In this document: piece after piece, positions 35,431-44,643 of the stretch
How the letters are laid out: each line of letters begins with the position of its first letter
Position numbering within the stretch: the first letter of the stretch is position 1
From: Streptococcus peroris ATCC 700780
GTDB lineage: Bacteria > Bacillota > Bacilli > Lactobacillales > Streptococcaceae
Direction: 5' to 3'
DNA length: 64,000 nucleotides
NCBI RefSeq assembly: GCF_000187585.1
Contig: NZ_GL732463.1
Span: 25,512-89,511, forward strand
Position numbers and translations under genes: made by a program
The notes under the pieces: generated by a model
Database searches by the model: none
What the model was told of the DNA's origin: nothing
The model's input: the letters and a program-made list of their open reading frames with translations, nothing else

Positions 35431-35459
35431 CCCTGGCTTAGCCAGGGTGCCCTTTGGGC
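35431..35459 (+). other. Two small hairpins in the rplN-rplX spacer
   Basis: CCCTGGC-TTA-GCCAGGG (35431-35447) is followed by GCCC-TTT-GGGC (35449-35459). No T tract follows, so they look like processing or stability elements rather than terminators. Confidence 0.55.
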
Positions 35460-35481
35460 GTAAGAATAAAAGGAGAAATAA

Positions 35482-35787
35482 ATGTTTGTAAAAAAAGGCG
35501 ACAAAGTTCGCGTAATCGCTGGTAAAGATAAGGGAACAGAAGCTGTTGTCCTTACTGCCCTTCCAAAAGTAAACAAAGTTATCGTTGAAGGTGTTAACAT
35601 CGTTAAGAAACATCAACGTCCAACTAACGAACTTCCTCAAGGTGGTATCATCGAGAAGGAAGCAGCTATCCACGTATCAAACGTTCAAGTTTTGGACAAA
35701 AATGGTGTAGCTGGTCGTGTTGGTTACAAATTTGTAGACGGTAAAAAAGTTCGCTACAACAAAAAATCAGGCGAAGTGCTTGATTAA
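35482..35787 (+). CDS. rplX: 50S ribosomal protein L24
   Basis: L24 (101 aa) initiates large-subunit assembly. It carries the KOW motif [20 protein letters not shown] and later the segment [10 protein letters not shown]. Confidence 0.97.
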
Positions 35788-35810
35788 TCACGAAGGAAAG
35801 GAGAAGTATA

Positions 35811-36353
35811 ATGGCAAATCGTTTAAAAGAAAAATATCTTAATGAAGTAGTTCCTGCTTTGACAGAACAATTTAACTACTCATCAGTGATGGCTGTGCCT
35901 AAAGTAGATAAGATCGTTTTGAACATGGGTGTTGGTGAAGCTGTATCAAACGCTAAAAGCCTTGAAAAAGCTGCTGAAGAATTGGCACTTATCTCAGGTC
36001 AAAAACCACTTATCACTAAAGCTAAAAAATCAATCGCCGGCTTCCGTCTTCGTGAAGGTGTTGCGATCGGTGCAAAAGTTACCCTTCGTGGTGAACGTAT
36101 GTATGAATTCTTGGATAAATTGGTTTCAGTTTCACTTCCACGTGTGCGTGACTTCCATGGTGTTCCAACAAAATCATTTGACGGACGCGGAAACTACACA
36201 CTTGGTGTGAAGGAACAATTGATTTTCCCAGAAATCAACTTTGATGACGTTGACAAAACTCGTGGTCTTGACATCGTTATCGTAACTACTGCTAACACTG
36301 ACGAAGAGTCACGTGCATTGCTTACAGGCCTTGGAATGCCTTTTGCAAAATAA
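35811..36353 (+). CDS. rplE: 50S ribosomal protein L5
   Basis: L5 (180 aa) binds 5S rRNA in the central protuberance. It shows [27 protein letters not shown] and the C-terminal [20 protein letters not shown]. Confidence 0.97.
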   Translation: MANRLKEKYLNEVVPALTEQFNYSSVMAVPKVDKIVLNMGVGEAVSNAKSLEKAAEELALISGQKPLITKAKKSIAGFRLREGVAIGAKVTLRGERMYEFLDKLVSVSLPRVRDFHGVPTKSFDGRGNYTLGVKEQLIFPEINFDDVDKTRGLDIVIVTTANTDEESRALLTGLGMPFAK

Positions 36354-36370
36354 TATAGGAGGTATAACTA

Positions 36371-36556
36371 ATGGCTAAAAAATCTATGATTGCTAAGAAC
36401 AAACGCCCAGCGAAGTTCTCTACTCAAGCATACACTCGCTGTGAACGTTGTGGACGTCCACACTCAGTTTACCGCAAGTTTAAACTTTGCCGTGTTTGCT
36501 TCCGTGAATTGGCATACAAAGGTCAAATCCCTGGTGTAACAAAAGCATCTTGGTAA
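36371..36556 (+). CDS. rpsN: 30S ribosomal protein S14, zinc-binding form
   Basis: This is the short 61-aa, zinc-ribbon S14 (type Z), with CERCG and CRVC Cys pairs. Streptococci often also encode a zinc-independent S14 elsewhere for zinc starvation. It is followed by a 213-base hairpin-rich spacer before rpsH. Confidence 0.96.
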   Translation: MAKKSMIAKNKRPAKFSTQAYTRCERCGRPHSVYRKFKLCRVCFRELAYKGQIPGVTKASW

Positions 36557-36570
36557 TATTATGATACAAA

Positions 36571-36658
36571 GAGCGTAACAACCCCAGCAAAAATAGGAGA
36601 TTTGGTACAGGAGCGATGCTCCAAAACAAATCTATCTTTTTTGCACAGGTTGTAGCTC
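36571..36658 (+). other. Nested hairpin in the rpsN-rpsH spacer
   Basis: The outer pairs GAGC/GCTC (36571-36574, 36655-36658) and ACAACC/GGTTGT (36578-36583, 36648-36653) enclose AGATTTG/CAAATCT (36598-36604, 36627-36633) and GGAGC-GAT-GCTCC (36610-36622). A T6 run (36637-36642) follows the inner helix, so the inner part could act as a terminator and the outer pairing as an alternative fold. Confidence 0.55.
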
Positions 36659-36661
36659 GTG

Positions 36662-36687
36662 TTCAAATGAGAATAATCTCGTTTGAA
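36662..36687 (+). other. 11-bp hairpin in the rpsN-rpsH spacer
   Basis: TTCAAATGAGA and TCTCGTTTGAA pair over 11 bp with one G-U and loop ATAA. A further GCAAGT-GCA-ACTTGC hairpin lies downstream in the same spacer. Confidence 0.6.
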
Positions 36688-36769
36688 TGTGTCAACACTA
36701 TCTGAGCCTAGCTCAATCATTAACTAGCAAGTGCAACTTGCAAACTACTAGTAAGAGGAGAAAAATAAA

Positions 36770-37168
36770 ATGGTTATGACTGACCCAATCGCAGACTTCC
36801 TAACTCGTATTCGTAACGCTAACCAAGCAAAACACGAAGTACTTGAAGTACCTGCATCAAACATCAAAAAAGGGATTGCTGAAATCCTTAAACGCGAAGG
36901 TTTTGTTAAGAACGTAGAAATCATCGAAGATGACAAACAAGGCATCATCCGTGTATTCCTTAAATACGGAACTAACGGTGAACGAGTTATCACTAACTTG
37001 AAACGTGTTTCTAAACCAGGACTTCGTGTTTACAAAAAACGTGAAGATCTTCCAAAAGTACTTAACGGTCTTGGAATTGCTATCCTTTCAACTTCTGAAG
37101 GTTTGCTTACTGATAAAGAAGCACGCCAAAAGAACGTTGGTGGAGAGGTTATCGCTTACGTTTGGTAA
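36770..37168 (+). CDS. rpsH: 30S ribosomal protein S8
   Basis: S8 (132 aa, or 130 from the second ATG) is a central 30S assembly protein; in enterobacteria it represses the spc operon. It shows [17 protein letters not shown] and the C-terminal [20 protein letters not shown]. The SD is AAGAGGAG. Confidence 0.97.
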   Translation: MVMTDPIADFLTRIRNANQAKHEVLEVPASNIKKGIAEILKREGFVKNVEIIEDDKQGIIRVFLKYGTNGERVITNLKRVSKPGLRVYKKREDLPKVLNGLGIAILSTSEGLLTDKEARQKNVGGEVIAYVW

Positions 37169-37172
37169 TATT

Positions 37173-37272
37173 TAGCTCCCAATTTCGTTGTGCCTCTTCG
37201 TTATTGTCTCTTGCCTAACTCAAAGTTATGTCTACGAGACAATGCCTTGATTTACTTAGAAATTGAGACCTA
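37173..37272. repeat. MITE-like / structured element in the rpsH-rplF spacer
   Basis: The outer arms TAGCTCCCAATTTC (37173-37186) and GAAATTGAGACCTA (37259-37272) pair at 12 of 14 positions. Inside, ATTGTCTC (37203-37210) pairs with GAGACAAT (37236-37243). The core CCTAACTCAAAGTTATGTCT, followed by ACGA (37214-37237), is about 20 of 24 identical to 19772-19794, the core of the element upstream of mnmA. Confidence 0.5.
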
Positions 37273-37284
37273 AACATTAACTTT

Positions 37285-37330
37285 TAAATCAAAAAGATTT
37301 AAACCCCGTGAAAACTGGTCGCTTGCGGCC
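37285..37330 (+). other. Two small hairpins before rplF
   Basis: TTTAAATC-AAAAA-GATTTAAA and GGTCGC-TT-GCGGCC (one wobble) lie between the element at 37173 and the rplF SD. They may stabilise the 5' end of processed rplF mRNA. Confidence 0.45.
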
Positions 37331-37356
37331 TGACAATTTAACAGGAGAATAAAAAC

Positions 37357-37893
37357 ATGTCACGTATTGGTAATAAAGTTATTCCGTTGCCTGCTGGTGT
37401 TGAAATCACTAACAAGGATAACGTTGTAACTGTAAAAGGACCTAAAGGAGAACTTACTCGTACGTTCTCAAAAGATATCGATATCCGTGTGGAAGGAACT
37501 GAAGTAACGCTTCACCGTCCAAACGATACAAAAGAAATGAAAACAATCCATGGAACAACTCGTGCTCTTTTGCACAACATGGTTGTTGGAGTATCTGAAG
37601 GATTTAAGAAAGAACTTGAAATGCGCGGGGTTGGATACCGTGCACAACTTCAAGGATCTAAACTTGTTTTGGCTGTTGGTAAATCTCATCCAGACGAAGT
37701 TGAAGCTCCAGAAGGAATTACTTTTGAACTACCAAACCCAACAACAATCGTTGTTCACGGAATTTCAAAAGAAGTAGTTGGTCAAACAGCTGCTTATGTA
37801 CGTAGCCTTCGTTCACCAGAACCTTATAAAGGTAAGGGTATCCGTTACGTTGGTGAATATGTTCGCCGTAAAGAAGGTAAAACTGGTAAATAA
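37357..37893 (+). CDS. rplF: 50S ribosomal protein L6
   Basis: L6 (178 aa) lies near the GTPase-associated centre. It shows [16 protein letters not shown] and the C-terminal [20 protein letters not shown]. Confidence 0.97.
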   Translation: MSRIGNKVIPLPAGVEITNKDNVVTVKGPKGELTRTFSKDIDIRVEGTEVTLHRPNDTKEMKTIHGTTRALLHNMVVGVSEGFKKELEMRGVGYRAQLQGSKLVLAVGKSHPDEVEAPEGITFELPNPTTIVVHGISKEVVGQTAAYVRSLRSPEPYKGKGIRYVGEYVRRKEGKTGK

Positions 37894-37976
37894 TGTTGAG
37901 TGGTTGGTTGTCAACCGACAAACTCATTACCAACTTTGTGCATAGCACATAATTAAAAATTAAAGAGGTGAAAACT

Positions 37977-38333
37977 GTGATTTCTAAACCAGATAAAAAC
38001 AAACTCCGCCAAAAACGCCACCGTCGCGTTCGCGGAAAACTCTCTGGAACTGCTGATCGCCCACGTTTGAACGTTTATCGTTCTAATACAGGCATCTACG
38101 CTCAAGTGATTGATGACGTAGCGGGTGTAACGCTCGCAAGTGCTTCAACTCTTGACAAAGAAGTTTCAAAAGGAACTAAAACTGAACAAGCCGTTGCTGT
38201 CGGTAAACTCGTTGCAGAACGTGCAAATGCTAAAGGTATTTCAGAAGTGGTGTTCGACCGCGGTGGATATCTATATCACGGACGTGTGAAAGCTTTGGCT
38301 GATGCAGCTCGTGAAAACGGATTGAAATTCTAA
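37977..38333 (+). CDS. rplR: 50S ribosomal protein L18
   Basis: L18 (118 aa) binds 5S rRNA with L5. I chose GTG 37977 ([20 protein letters not shown]), since the GTG at 37968 lies inside the SD AAAGAGGTG. The C terminus [20 protein letters not shown] is typical. Confidence 0.96.
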   Translation: MISKPDKNKLRQKRHRRVRGKLSGTADRPRLNVYRSNTGIYAQVIDDVAGVTLASASTLDKEVSKGTKTEQAVAVGKLVAERANAKGISEVVFDRGGYLYHGRVKALADAARENGLKF

Positions 38334-38350
38334 TAGGAGGACACTAGAAA

Positions 38351-38845
38351 ATGGCATTTAAAGACAATGCAGTAGAACTTGAAGAACGCGTAGTTGCCGT
38401 TAACCGTGTTACAAAAGTTGTTAAAGGTGGACGTCGTCTTCGTTTTGCAGCTCTTGTAGTTGTTGGTGACCGCAATGGTCGTGTAGGATTTGGTACTGGT
38501 AAAGCTCAAGAAGTTCCAGAAGCAATCCGCAAAGCAGTAGAAGATGCTAAGAAAAACTTGATCGAAGTTCCTATGGTTGGGACAACAATTCCACACGAAG
38601 TACTTTCAGAATTCGGTGGAGCTAAAGTATTGTTGAAACCTGCTGTGGAAGGTTCTGGAGTTGCCGCTGGCGGTGCAGTTCGTGCCGTTGTGGAATTGGC
38701 AGGTGTGGCAGATATTACATCTAAATCACTTGGCTCTAACACTCCAATCAACATTGTTCGCGCAACTGTTGAAGGTTTGAAACAATTGAAACGCGCTGAA
38801 GAAGTTGCTGCCCTTCGTGGTATTTCAGTTTCTGATTTGGCATAA
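38351..38845 (+). CDS. rpsE: 30S ribosomal protein S5
   Basis: S5 (164 aa) works in decoding accuracy and the mRNA entry channel. It shows [20 protein letters not shown] and [20 protein letters not shown]. Confidence 0.97.
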   Translation: MAFKDNAVELEERVVAVNRVTKVVKGGRRLRFAALVVVGDRNGRVGFGTGKAQEVPEAIRKAVEDAKKNLIEVPMVGTTIPHEVLSEFGGAKVLLKPAVEGSGVAAGGAVRAVVELAGVADITSKSLGSNTPINIVRATVEGLKQLKRAEEVAALRGISVSDLA

Positions 38846-38858
38846 GAAAGGGGATAAA

Positions 38859-39041
38859 ATGGCTCAAATTAAAATTACTTTGACTAAGTCTCCAATCGGA
38901 CGCATTCCATCACAACGTAAAACTGTTGTAGCACTTGGACTTGGCAAATTGAACAGCTCTGTTATTAAAGAAGATAACGCTGCTATCCGTGGTATGATTA
39001 CTGCAGTATCTCACTTGGTAACAGTTGAAGAAGTAAACTAA
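38859..39041 (+). CDS. rpmD: 50S ribosomal protein L30
   Basis: L30 (60 aa) shows [21 protein letters not shown] chose ATG 38859 after AAAGGGG. It is followed by a 145-base spacer with three successive hairpins. Confidence 0.96.
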   Translation: MAQIKITLTKSPIGRIPSQRKTVVALGLGKLNSSVIKEDNAAIRGMITAVSHLVTVEEVN

Positions 39042-39047
39042 TGATTG

Positions 39048-39150
39048 TTTAGGGGATGTGCATATGACCATCCCCTAAAACTAGATATAGTCATCATAGA
39101 TGACACAGTATAGGCGAGTTGATAAAGGAGACAACCTTTTCTCCTTTATC
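39048..39150 (+). other. Three tandem perfect hairpins in the rpmD-rplO spacer
   Basis: TTTAGGGGATG pairs with CATCCCCTAAA (39048-39058, 39069-39079), GTCATC-ATA-GATGAC spans 39090-39104, and GATAAAGGAGA pairs with TCTCCTTTATC (39121-39131, 39140-39150). None has a following T run. The third stem contains an SD-like AAAGGAGA. Confidence 0.65.
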
Positions 39151-39186
39151 GGCGCTAGCATTTTACAAAAGAGGAGAAAATATACA

Positions 39187-39627
39187 ATGAAACTTCATGA
39201 ATTGAAACCTGCAGAAGGTTCTCGTAAAACTCGTAACCGTGTTGGTCGTGGTACTTCATCAGGTAATGGTAAAACATCAGGACGTGGTCAAAAAGGGCAA
39301 AAGGCTCGTAGTGGTGGCGGTGTACGTCTTGGTTTTGAAGGTGGACAAACTCCATTGTTCCGTCGTCTTCCAAAACGTGGATTTACAAACATCAACGCTA
39401 AAGAATATGCTATTGTAAACCTTGACCAATTGAACATCTTTGAAGATGGTGCAGAAGTAACTCCAGTTGTACTTGTAGAATCAGGAATTGTTAAAGCTGA
39501 AAAATCAGGTATCAAGATTCTTGGTAACGGTGAGTTAACCAAGAAATTGACTGTTAAAGCTGCTAAATTCTCTAAATCAGCTGAAGAAGCTATCACTGCT
39601 AAAGGTGGTTCTGTTGAAGTCATCTAA
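39187..39627 (+). CDS. rplO: 50S ribosomal protein L15
   Basis: L15 (146 aa) is a late assembly protein. I chose ATG 39187 ([20 protein letters not shown]) after AGAGGAG; the upstream in-frame region covers the hairpins. The Gly-rich [20 protein letters not shown] is typical. Confidence 0.96.
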   Translation: MKLHELKPAEGSRKTRNRVGRGTSSGNGKTSGRGQKGQKARSGGGVRLGFEGGQTPLFRRLPKRGFTNINAKEYAIVNLDQLNIFEDGAEVTPVVLVESGIVKAEKSGIKILGNGELTKKLTVKAAKFSKSAEEAITAKGGSVEVI

Positions 39628-39639
39628 GAGAGGTGACCT

Positions 39640-40950
39640 ATGTTTTTTAAATTATTGAGAGAAGCATTCAAAGTTAAACAAGTTCGATCAAAAATTTTAT
39701 TTACAATTTTTATCGTATTTGTATTTCGAATTGGTACTAGTATCACTGTGCCATGGGTAAATGCAAATAGCTTGAACGCTTTGAGTGGACTATCCTTTTT
39801 AAATATGTTGAGCTTAGTGTCAGGGAATGCCATGAAAAACTTCTCAGTTTTTGCTCTGGGAGTTAGTCCTTACATTACAGCCTCAATCGTCGTCCAACTC
39901 TTGCAGATGGATTTATTACCAAAATTTGTAGAGTGGGGCAAACAAGGGGAAGTTGGTCGTAGAAAGTTAAACCAAGCAACTCGATACATTGCATTAGTGC
40001 TTGCATTTGTGCAATCAGTTGGGATTACTGCCGGTTTTAATGCTCTATCTGGAGCTAAACTTTTGACTGTACCACTTACACCACAAGTTTTCCTTGTGAT
40101 TGGAGCCATCTTAACAGCAGGAAGCATGATTGTGACCTGGCTTGGAGAGCAAATCACAGATAAGGGATATGGGAATGGTGTTTCAATGATTATCTTTGCA
40201 GGGATTGTTGCTTCAATTCCTGATATGGTTAAAGGCATCTATGTGGATTACTTTGTCAACGTTCCAAGTAGTCGCTTGACATCGTCTCTCATTTTTGTTG
40301 CTATCTTAATCATCGCTGTTTTGTTGATTGTTTACTTTACAACTTACGTTGAACAAGCTAAATACAAGATTCCAATTCAGTATACAAAGGTAGCTCAAGG
40401 TGCACCATCAAGTTCTTATCTTCCGTTGAAGATTAACCCTGCTGGGGTTATCCCGGTTATCTTTGCCAGCTCCATTACAGCAGCACCGGCAGCAATTCTA
40501 CAATTTGTAAGTGCATCTGGTCTTAACTGGGAGTGGGTAAAAACAGCTCAAGAGTTGGTATCTACATCGACGCCTTCAGGTGTTGCTTTGTATGCTCTGT
40601 TGATTATTCTCTTTACATTCTTCTATACATTTGTACAGATCAATCCAGAGAAAGCGGCAGAAAATTTACAAAAGAGTGGAGCTTATATCCATGGTGTCCG
40701 TCCTGGTAAAGGGACAGAAGAATATATGTCAAAACTTCTTCGTCGTCTCGCAACTGTCGGATCCCTCTTCCTAGGTGTTATTTCTATTTTACCTATTGTA
40801 GCGAAAGATTTATTTGGGCTTTCAGAGGTTGTTGCTTTTGGGGGAACAAGTTTGCTAATCATTATCTCTACAGGTATTGAAGGAATAAAACAATTGGAAG
40901 GTTATCTATTGAAACGTAAGTATGTTGGTTTCTTAGATACAACAGAATAA
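39640..40950 (+). CDS. secY: Protein translocase subunit SecY
   Basis: SecY (436 aa) is the channel of the Sec translocase, with ten membrane helices. It shows the early GTSITVPWVN, the cytoplasmic loop after ITDKGYGNGVSM, and the late loop VRPGKGTEEYMSKLLRR that contacts SecA and ribosomes. It starts 12 bases after rplO. YajC and YidC, also in this window, belong to the same export system. Confidence 0.97.
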   Translation: MFFKLLREAFKVKQVRSKILFTIFIVFVFRIGTSITVPWVNANSLNALSGLSFLNMLSLVSGNAMKNFSVFALGVSPYITASIVVQLLQMDLLPKFVEWGKQGEVGRRKLNQATRYIALVLAFVQSVGITAGFNALSGAKLLTVPLTPQVFLVIGAILTAGSMIVTWLGEQITDKGYGNGVSMIIFAGIVASIPDMVKGIYVDYFVNVPSSRLTSSLIFVAILIIAVLLIVYFTTYVEQAKYKIPIQYTKVAQGAPSSSYLPLKINPAGVIPVIFASSITAAPAAILQFVSASGLNWEWVKTAQELVSTSTPSGVALYALLIILFTFFYTFVQINPEKAAENLQKSGAYIHGVRPGKGTEEYMSKLLRRLATVGSLFLGVISILPIVAKDLFGLSEVVAFGGTSLLIIISTGIEGIKQLEGYLLKRKYVGFLDTTE

Positions 40951-40984
40951 TTGTAATAGAAAATAAAATTCACTATTGCTCAGA

Positions 40985-41047
40985 GAGTGGAGTGTAAAAA
41001 TCAAAGACCTTGTCAGATTTTTAACTCCCCTCTTCTATTTTGTTTTT
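40985..41047 (+). terminator. Terminator-like hairpin between secY and adk
   Basis: GGAGT-TAAAAATC (40989-41002, one bulge) pairs with GATTTTTA-ACTCC (41016-41028), and TTCTATTTTGTTTTT follows. It may reduce read-through from the ribosomal genes into adk. Confidence 0.6.
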
Positions 41048-41105
41048 AAATAGGAGTTGAAATGAATTTTTGCTTCTATTTAAAAATAAAAAAGGAGATT
41101 GGATC

Positions 41106-41744
41106 ATGAATCTTTTGATTATGGGTTTGCCTGGAGCAGGTAAGGGAACACAAGCAGCAAAAATTGTTGAAGAATTTCACGTTGCCCACATCTCAACAGG
41201 TGATATGTTTCGTGCAGCAATGGCTAACCAAACTGAAATGGGTGTGTTAGCTAAGTCGTATATTGACAAAGGCGAATTGGTTCCAGATGAAGTTACAAAT
41301 GGAATTGTTAAAGAACGTCTTTCTCAAGATGATATTAAAGAAACTGGTTTCTTGTTGGATGGATACCCACGTACAATTGAGCAAGCTCATGCCTTAGATA
41401 AAACATTGGCTGAACTTGGAATTAAACTTGAAGGTGTTATCAACATCGAAGTAGATCCATCTTGCCTACTTGAACGTTTGAGTGGTCGTATCATTCATCG
41501 TGAAACTGGCGAAACTTTCCATAAAGTATTCAACCCACCAGTTGATTACAAAGAGGAAGATTATTACCAACGTGAAGATGATAAACCTGAAACAGTTAAG
41601 CGTCGTTTGGATGTCAATATTGCTCAAGGTGAACCAATCATTGCTCACTATCGTGCTAAAGGTCTAGTACATGATATCGAAGGCAACCAAGATATCAATG
41701 ATGTCTTTAAAGATATCGAAAAGGTATTGATAAATTTGAAATAA
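41106..41744 (+). CDS. adk: Adenylate kinase
   Basis: Adk (212 aa) interconverts ATP, ADP and AMP. The P-loop [11 protein letters not shown] is at residues about 7-17, the AMP site at STGDMFRAA, and the LID at [14 protein letters not shown]. The LID lacks the four zinc Cys residues found in Bacillus-type enzymes, as is normal for streptococci. I chose ATG 41106 ([14 protein letters not shown]) after AAAGGAG. Confidence 0.96.
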   Translation: MNLLIMGLPGAGKGTQAAKIVEEFHVAHISTGDMFRAAMANQTEMGVLAKSYIDKGELVPDEVTNGIVKERLSQDDIKETGFLLDGYPRTIEQAHALDKTLAELGIKLEGVINIEVDPSCLLERLSGRIIHRETGETFHKVFNPPVDYKEEDYYQREDDKPETVKRRLDVNIAQGEPIIAHYRAKGLVHDIEGNQDINDVFKDIEKVLINLK

Positions 41745-41759
41745 AAGCGTTTTTCAGGC

Positions 41760-41788
41760 TTGCAAAATGTCTTGACAAATGTTATACT
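41760..41788 (+). promoter_or_regulatory. Promoter of the infA-rplQ (alpha) operon
   Basis: TTGCAA at 41760-41765, a 17-bp spacer, and TATACT at 41783-41788 with a TGT extended element. Confidence 0.7.
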
Positions 41789-41861
41789 GAGTTAGTCTGA
41801 CTTATAATTGTTGTCTCTGTGTCTAGAGGCATCAAATCGAAATTTAGGGAGGTACTTTTGC

Positions 41862-42080
41862 GTGGCAAAAGACGATGTGATTGAAGTTGAAGGCAAAGTA
41901 GTCGATACGATGCCGAATGCAATGTTTACGGTTGAACTTGAAAATGGACATCAGATTTTAGCAACAGTTTCTGGTAAAATTCGTAAAAACTATATTCGTA
42001 TTTTAGCGGGAGATCGTGTTACTGTTGAAATGAGTCCATATGACTTGACACGTGGACGTATCACTTACCGCTTTAAATAA
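41862..42080 (+). CDS. infA: Translation initiation factor IF-1
   Basis: IF-1 (72 aa) occupies the A site during initiation. The start is GTG 41862, giving [20 protein letters not shown], after AGGGAGGT; the upstream extension is not IF-1-like. It shows the OB fold with [15 protein letters not shown]. It heads the alpha operon. Confidence 0.96.
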   Translation: MAKDDVIEVEGKVVDTMPNAMFTVELENGHQILATVSGKIRKNYIRILAGDRVTVEMSPYDLTRGRITYRFK

Positions 42081-42104
42081 TCGAAAAACTTGGAGGGATA
42101 AGAA

Positions 42105-42221
42105 ATGAAAGTAAGACCATCGGTCAAACCAATTTGCGAATACTGTAAAGTAATTCGTCGTAATGGTCGTGTTATGGTAATTTGCCCAGCAAATCCAAAA
42201 CACAAACAACGTCAAGGATAA
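42105..42221 (+). CDS. rpmJ: 50S ribosomal protein L36
   Basis: L36 is 38 aa: it starts [15 protein letters not shown] and ends NPKHKQRQG, with the CxxC and C...H zinc ligands. The SD is TGGAGGG. It lies between infA and rpsM as in other Firmicutes. Confidence 0.96.
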
Positions 42222-42238
42222 GATAGAAAGGAGAAAAC

Positions 42239-42604
42239 ATGGCTCGTATTGCTGGAGTTGATATTCCCAATGACAAACGCGTAGTTATCTCATTGACTTA
42301 TGTCTATGGTATCGGACTTGCAACATCTCAAAAGATTTTGGCAGCTGCTGGAGTTTCAGAAGATATTCGTGTTCGTGACCTTACATCAGATCAAGAAGAT
42401 GCTATCCGTCGTGAAGTGGATGCAATTAAGGTTGAAGGTGACCTTCGTCGTGAAGTGAACTTGAACATCAAACGTTTGATGGAAATCGGTTCATACCGTG
42501 GTATCCGTCACCGTCGTGGACTTCCTGTCCGTGGACAAAACACTAAAAACAACGCTCGCACTCGTAAAGGTAAAGCTGTTGCGATTGCTGGTAAGAAAAA
42601 ATAA
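42239..42604 (+). CDS. rpsM: 30S ribosomal protein S13
   Basis: S13 (121 aa) bridges the subunits through the 30S head. It shows [20 protein letters not shown] and [19 protein letters not shown]. Confidence 0.97.
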   Translation: MARIAGVDIPNDKRVVISLTYVYGIGLATSQKILAAAGVSEDIRVRDLTSDQEDAIRREVDAIKVEGDLRREVNLNIKRLMEIGSYRGIRHRRGLPVRGQNTKNNARTRKGKAVAIAGKKK

Positions 42605-42621
42605 TATAGGAGGTAAAAGTC

Positions 42622-43005
42622 TTGGCTAAACCAACACGTAAACGTCGTGTGAAAAAGAATATCGAATCTGGTATTGCTCATATTCACGCTACATTTAATA
42701 ACACTATTGTTATGATTACTGATGTGCATGGTAATGCAATCGCTTGGTCATCAGCTGGTGCTCTTGGTTTCAAAGGTTCTCGTAAATCTACACCATTTGC
42801 TGCTCAAATGGCTTCAGAAGCTGCTGCTAAATCTGCACAAGAACACGGTCTTAAATCAGTTGAAGTTACTGTAAAAGGTCCAGGTTCTGGTCGTGAGTCA
42901 GCTATTCGTGCTCTTGCTGCCGCTGGTCTTGAAGTAACAGCAATTCGTGATGTGACTCCAGTGCCACACAATGGTGCTCGTCCTCCAAAACGTCGCCGTG
43001 TATAA
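42622..43005 (+). CDS. rpsK: 30S ribosomal protein S11
   Basis: S11 (127 aa) lines the mRNA exit path. It starts at TTG 42622 ([19 protein letters not shown]), well placed after AGGAGGT, and ends [13 protein letters not shown]. Confidence 0.96.
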
Positions 43006-43048
43006 TCATTACCTTTACACTGCTTTTCGTTTAAGAGGGAGTAACTAA

Positions 43049-43984
43049 ATGATCGAGTTTGAAAAACCAAATATAACAAAAATTGATGAAAATAAAGATT
43101 ATGGCAAGTTTGTAATCGAACCACTAGAACGTGGATACGGTACAACACTTGGTAACTCTCTTCGTCGTGTACTTCTTGCTTCTCTTCCAGGAGCAGCTGT
43201 TACATCTATCGATATCGATGGAGTATTACATGAATTTGATACAATTCCTGGTGTTCGCGAAGACGTGATGCAAATCATTCTGAACATTAAAGGTATTGCA
43301 GTTAAATCATATGTAAAAGACGAAAAGACTATTGAACTTGATGTTGAAGGTCCTGCTGAAGTGACAGCCGGAGATATTTTAACGGACAGTGATATTGAAA
43401 TCGTAAATCCAGATCATTATCTTTTTACAATCGGAGAAGGTGCTTCATTTAAAGCAACTATGACTGTAAACACTGGTCGTGGTTATGTACCTGCAGATGA
43501 AAATAAAAAAGATAATGCCCCAGTTGGAACACTTGCTGTAGATTCTATTTATACACCAGTTACAAAAGTTAACTATCAAGTTGAACCTGCTCGTGTAGGA
43601 AGCAATGATGGTTTCGACAAATTAACCCTTGAAATCTTGACAAATGGAACAATCATTCCAGAAGATGCTTTAGGGCTTTCAGCACGTATCTTGACTGAAC
43701 ATCTTGATTTGTTTACAAATCTTACAGAGATTGCTAAGTCAACTGAAGTAATGAAAGAAGCTGATACTGAATCGGACGACCGCATTTTGGAACGTACGAT
43801 TGAAGAACTGGATTTATCTGTGCGCTCATACAACTGTTTGAAACGTGCCGGTATCAATACTGTGCATGATTTAACAGAAAAATCTGAAGCAGAGATGATG
43901 AAAGTAAGAAATCTTGGACGCAAGAGTTTGGAAGAAGTGAAACTCAAACTCATTGATTTGGGTCTTGGATTAAAAGATAAATAA
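43049..43984 (+). CDS. rpoA: RNA polymerase alpha subunit
   Basis: RpoA (311 aa) nucleates RNA polymerase assembly. The N-terminal domain ([20 protein letters not shown]) dimerises; the C-terminal domain, from about residue 240 ([34 protein letters not shown]), contacts UP elements and activators such as ComE and CiaR. Confidence 0.97.
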   Translation: MIEFEKPNITKIDENKDYGKFVIEPLERGYGTTLGNSLRRVLLASLPGAAVTSIDIDGVLHEFDTIPGVREDVMQIILNIKGIAVKSYVKDEKTIELDVEGPAEVTAGDILTDSDIEIVNPDHYLFTIGEGASFKATMTVNTGRGYVPADENKKDNAPVGTLAVDSIYTPVTKVNYQVEPARVGSNDGFDKLTLEILTNGTIIPEDALGLSARILTEHLDLFTNLTEIAKSTEVMKEADTESDDRILERTIEELDLSVRSYNCLKRAGINTVHDLTEKSEAEMMKVRNLGRKSLEEVKLKLIDLGLGLKDK

Positions 43985-43995
43985 AGGAGGAATAC

Positions 43996-44382
43996 ATGGC
44001 TTACCGTAAACTAGGACGCACTAGCTCACAACGTAAAGCAATGCTTCGCGATTTGACAACTGATCTTTTGATCAACGAATCAATCGTGACAACTGAAGCT
44101 CGTGCTAAAGAAATCCGTAAAACTGTTGAAAAAATGATTACTCTAGGTAAACGTGGTGATTTGCATGCACGTCGTCAAGCTGCTGCTTTCGTACGTAATG
44201 AAATCGCATCTGAAAACTATGATGAAGCAACTGACAAGTACACTTCTACTACAGCTCTTCAAAAATTGTTCTCAGAAATTGCACCTCGTTACGCAGACCG
44301 TAACGGTGGATACACTCGTATCCTTAAAACTGAACCACGTCGTGGTGATGCAGCGCCAATGGCGATCATCGAATTAGTATAA
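43996..44382 (+). CDS. rplQ: 50S ribosomal protein L17
   Basis: L17 (128 aa) shows [19 protein letters not shown] and ends APMAIIELV. It is the last gene of the alpha operon, 11 bases after rpoA, and is followed by a structured region and a strong terminator. Confidence 0.97.
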   Translation: MAYRKLGRTSSQRKAMLRDLTTDLLINESIVTTEARAKEIRKTVEKMITLGKRGDLHARRQAAAFVRNEIASENYDEATDKYTSTTALQKLFSEIAPRYADRNGGYTRILKTEPRRGDAAPMAIIELV

Positions 44383-44398
44383 AATCATCAATTTTGTT

Positions 44399-44485
44399 GA
44401 GTGTTATGATGATGGAGCCCTGTGCTCTTAGTCTAGCTCTGGTCTACCGCTAGGACTCATGTCCTAGCGGGAACACTCATCATAA
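44399..44485 (+). other. Structured RNA region 3' of rplQ
   Basis: A perfect CCGCTAGGAC-TCAT-GTCCTAGCGG hairpin (44447-44470) and a small GAGC/GCTC hairpin (44415-44427) are enclosed by GAGTGTT (44399-44405) / AACACTC (44472-44478). TTATGATG (44404-44411) can instead pair with CATCATAA (44478-44485); the two closing stems share bases and are mutually exclusive. It may be a 3' processing or stability element or a small RNA. Confidence 0.5.
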
Positions 44486-44498
44486 GATGGTAGGGTAG

Positions 44499-44556
44499 AC
44501 GCTTGTTTACGAAATTGTTTTTCTATTAAGAACAATTTCGTAAGCAGGCGTTTTTT
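44499..44556 (+). terminator. Terminator of the alpha operon
   Basis: A 21-bp stem (ACGCTTGTTTACGAAATTGTT with its partner, two G-U pairs) is followed by TTTTTT. Confidence 0.92.
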
Positions 44557-44575
44557 AGTTTTTTTGTTGTAAATG

Positions 44576-44584
44576 TGCTATACT
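44576..44584 (+). promoter_or_regulatory. Extended -10 of the ACT-domain gene
   Basis: TGC-TATACT lies 60 bp before the ATG at 44644; no clear -35. Confidence 0.5.
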
Positions 44585-44643
44585 GAGAAAAAAGAAAATC
44601 ATAAAACTAGAAATTCTTATGATTTCAAGAATGGAGGTCCAAT

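Noticed and set aside
37968..37976. Upstream GTG start of rplR
   Set aside because: The GTG is part of the AAAGAGGTG SD for the GTG at 37977.
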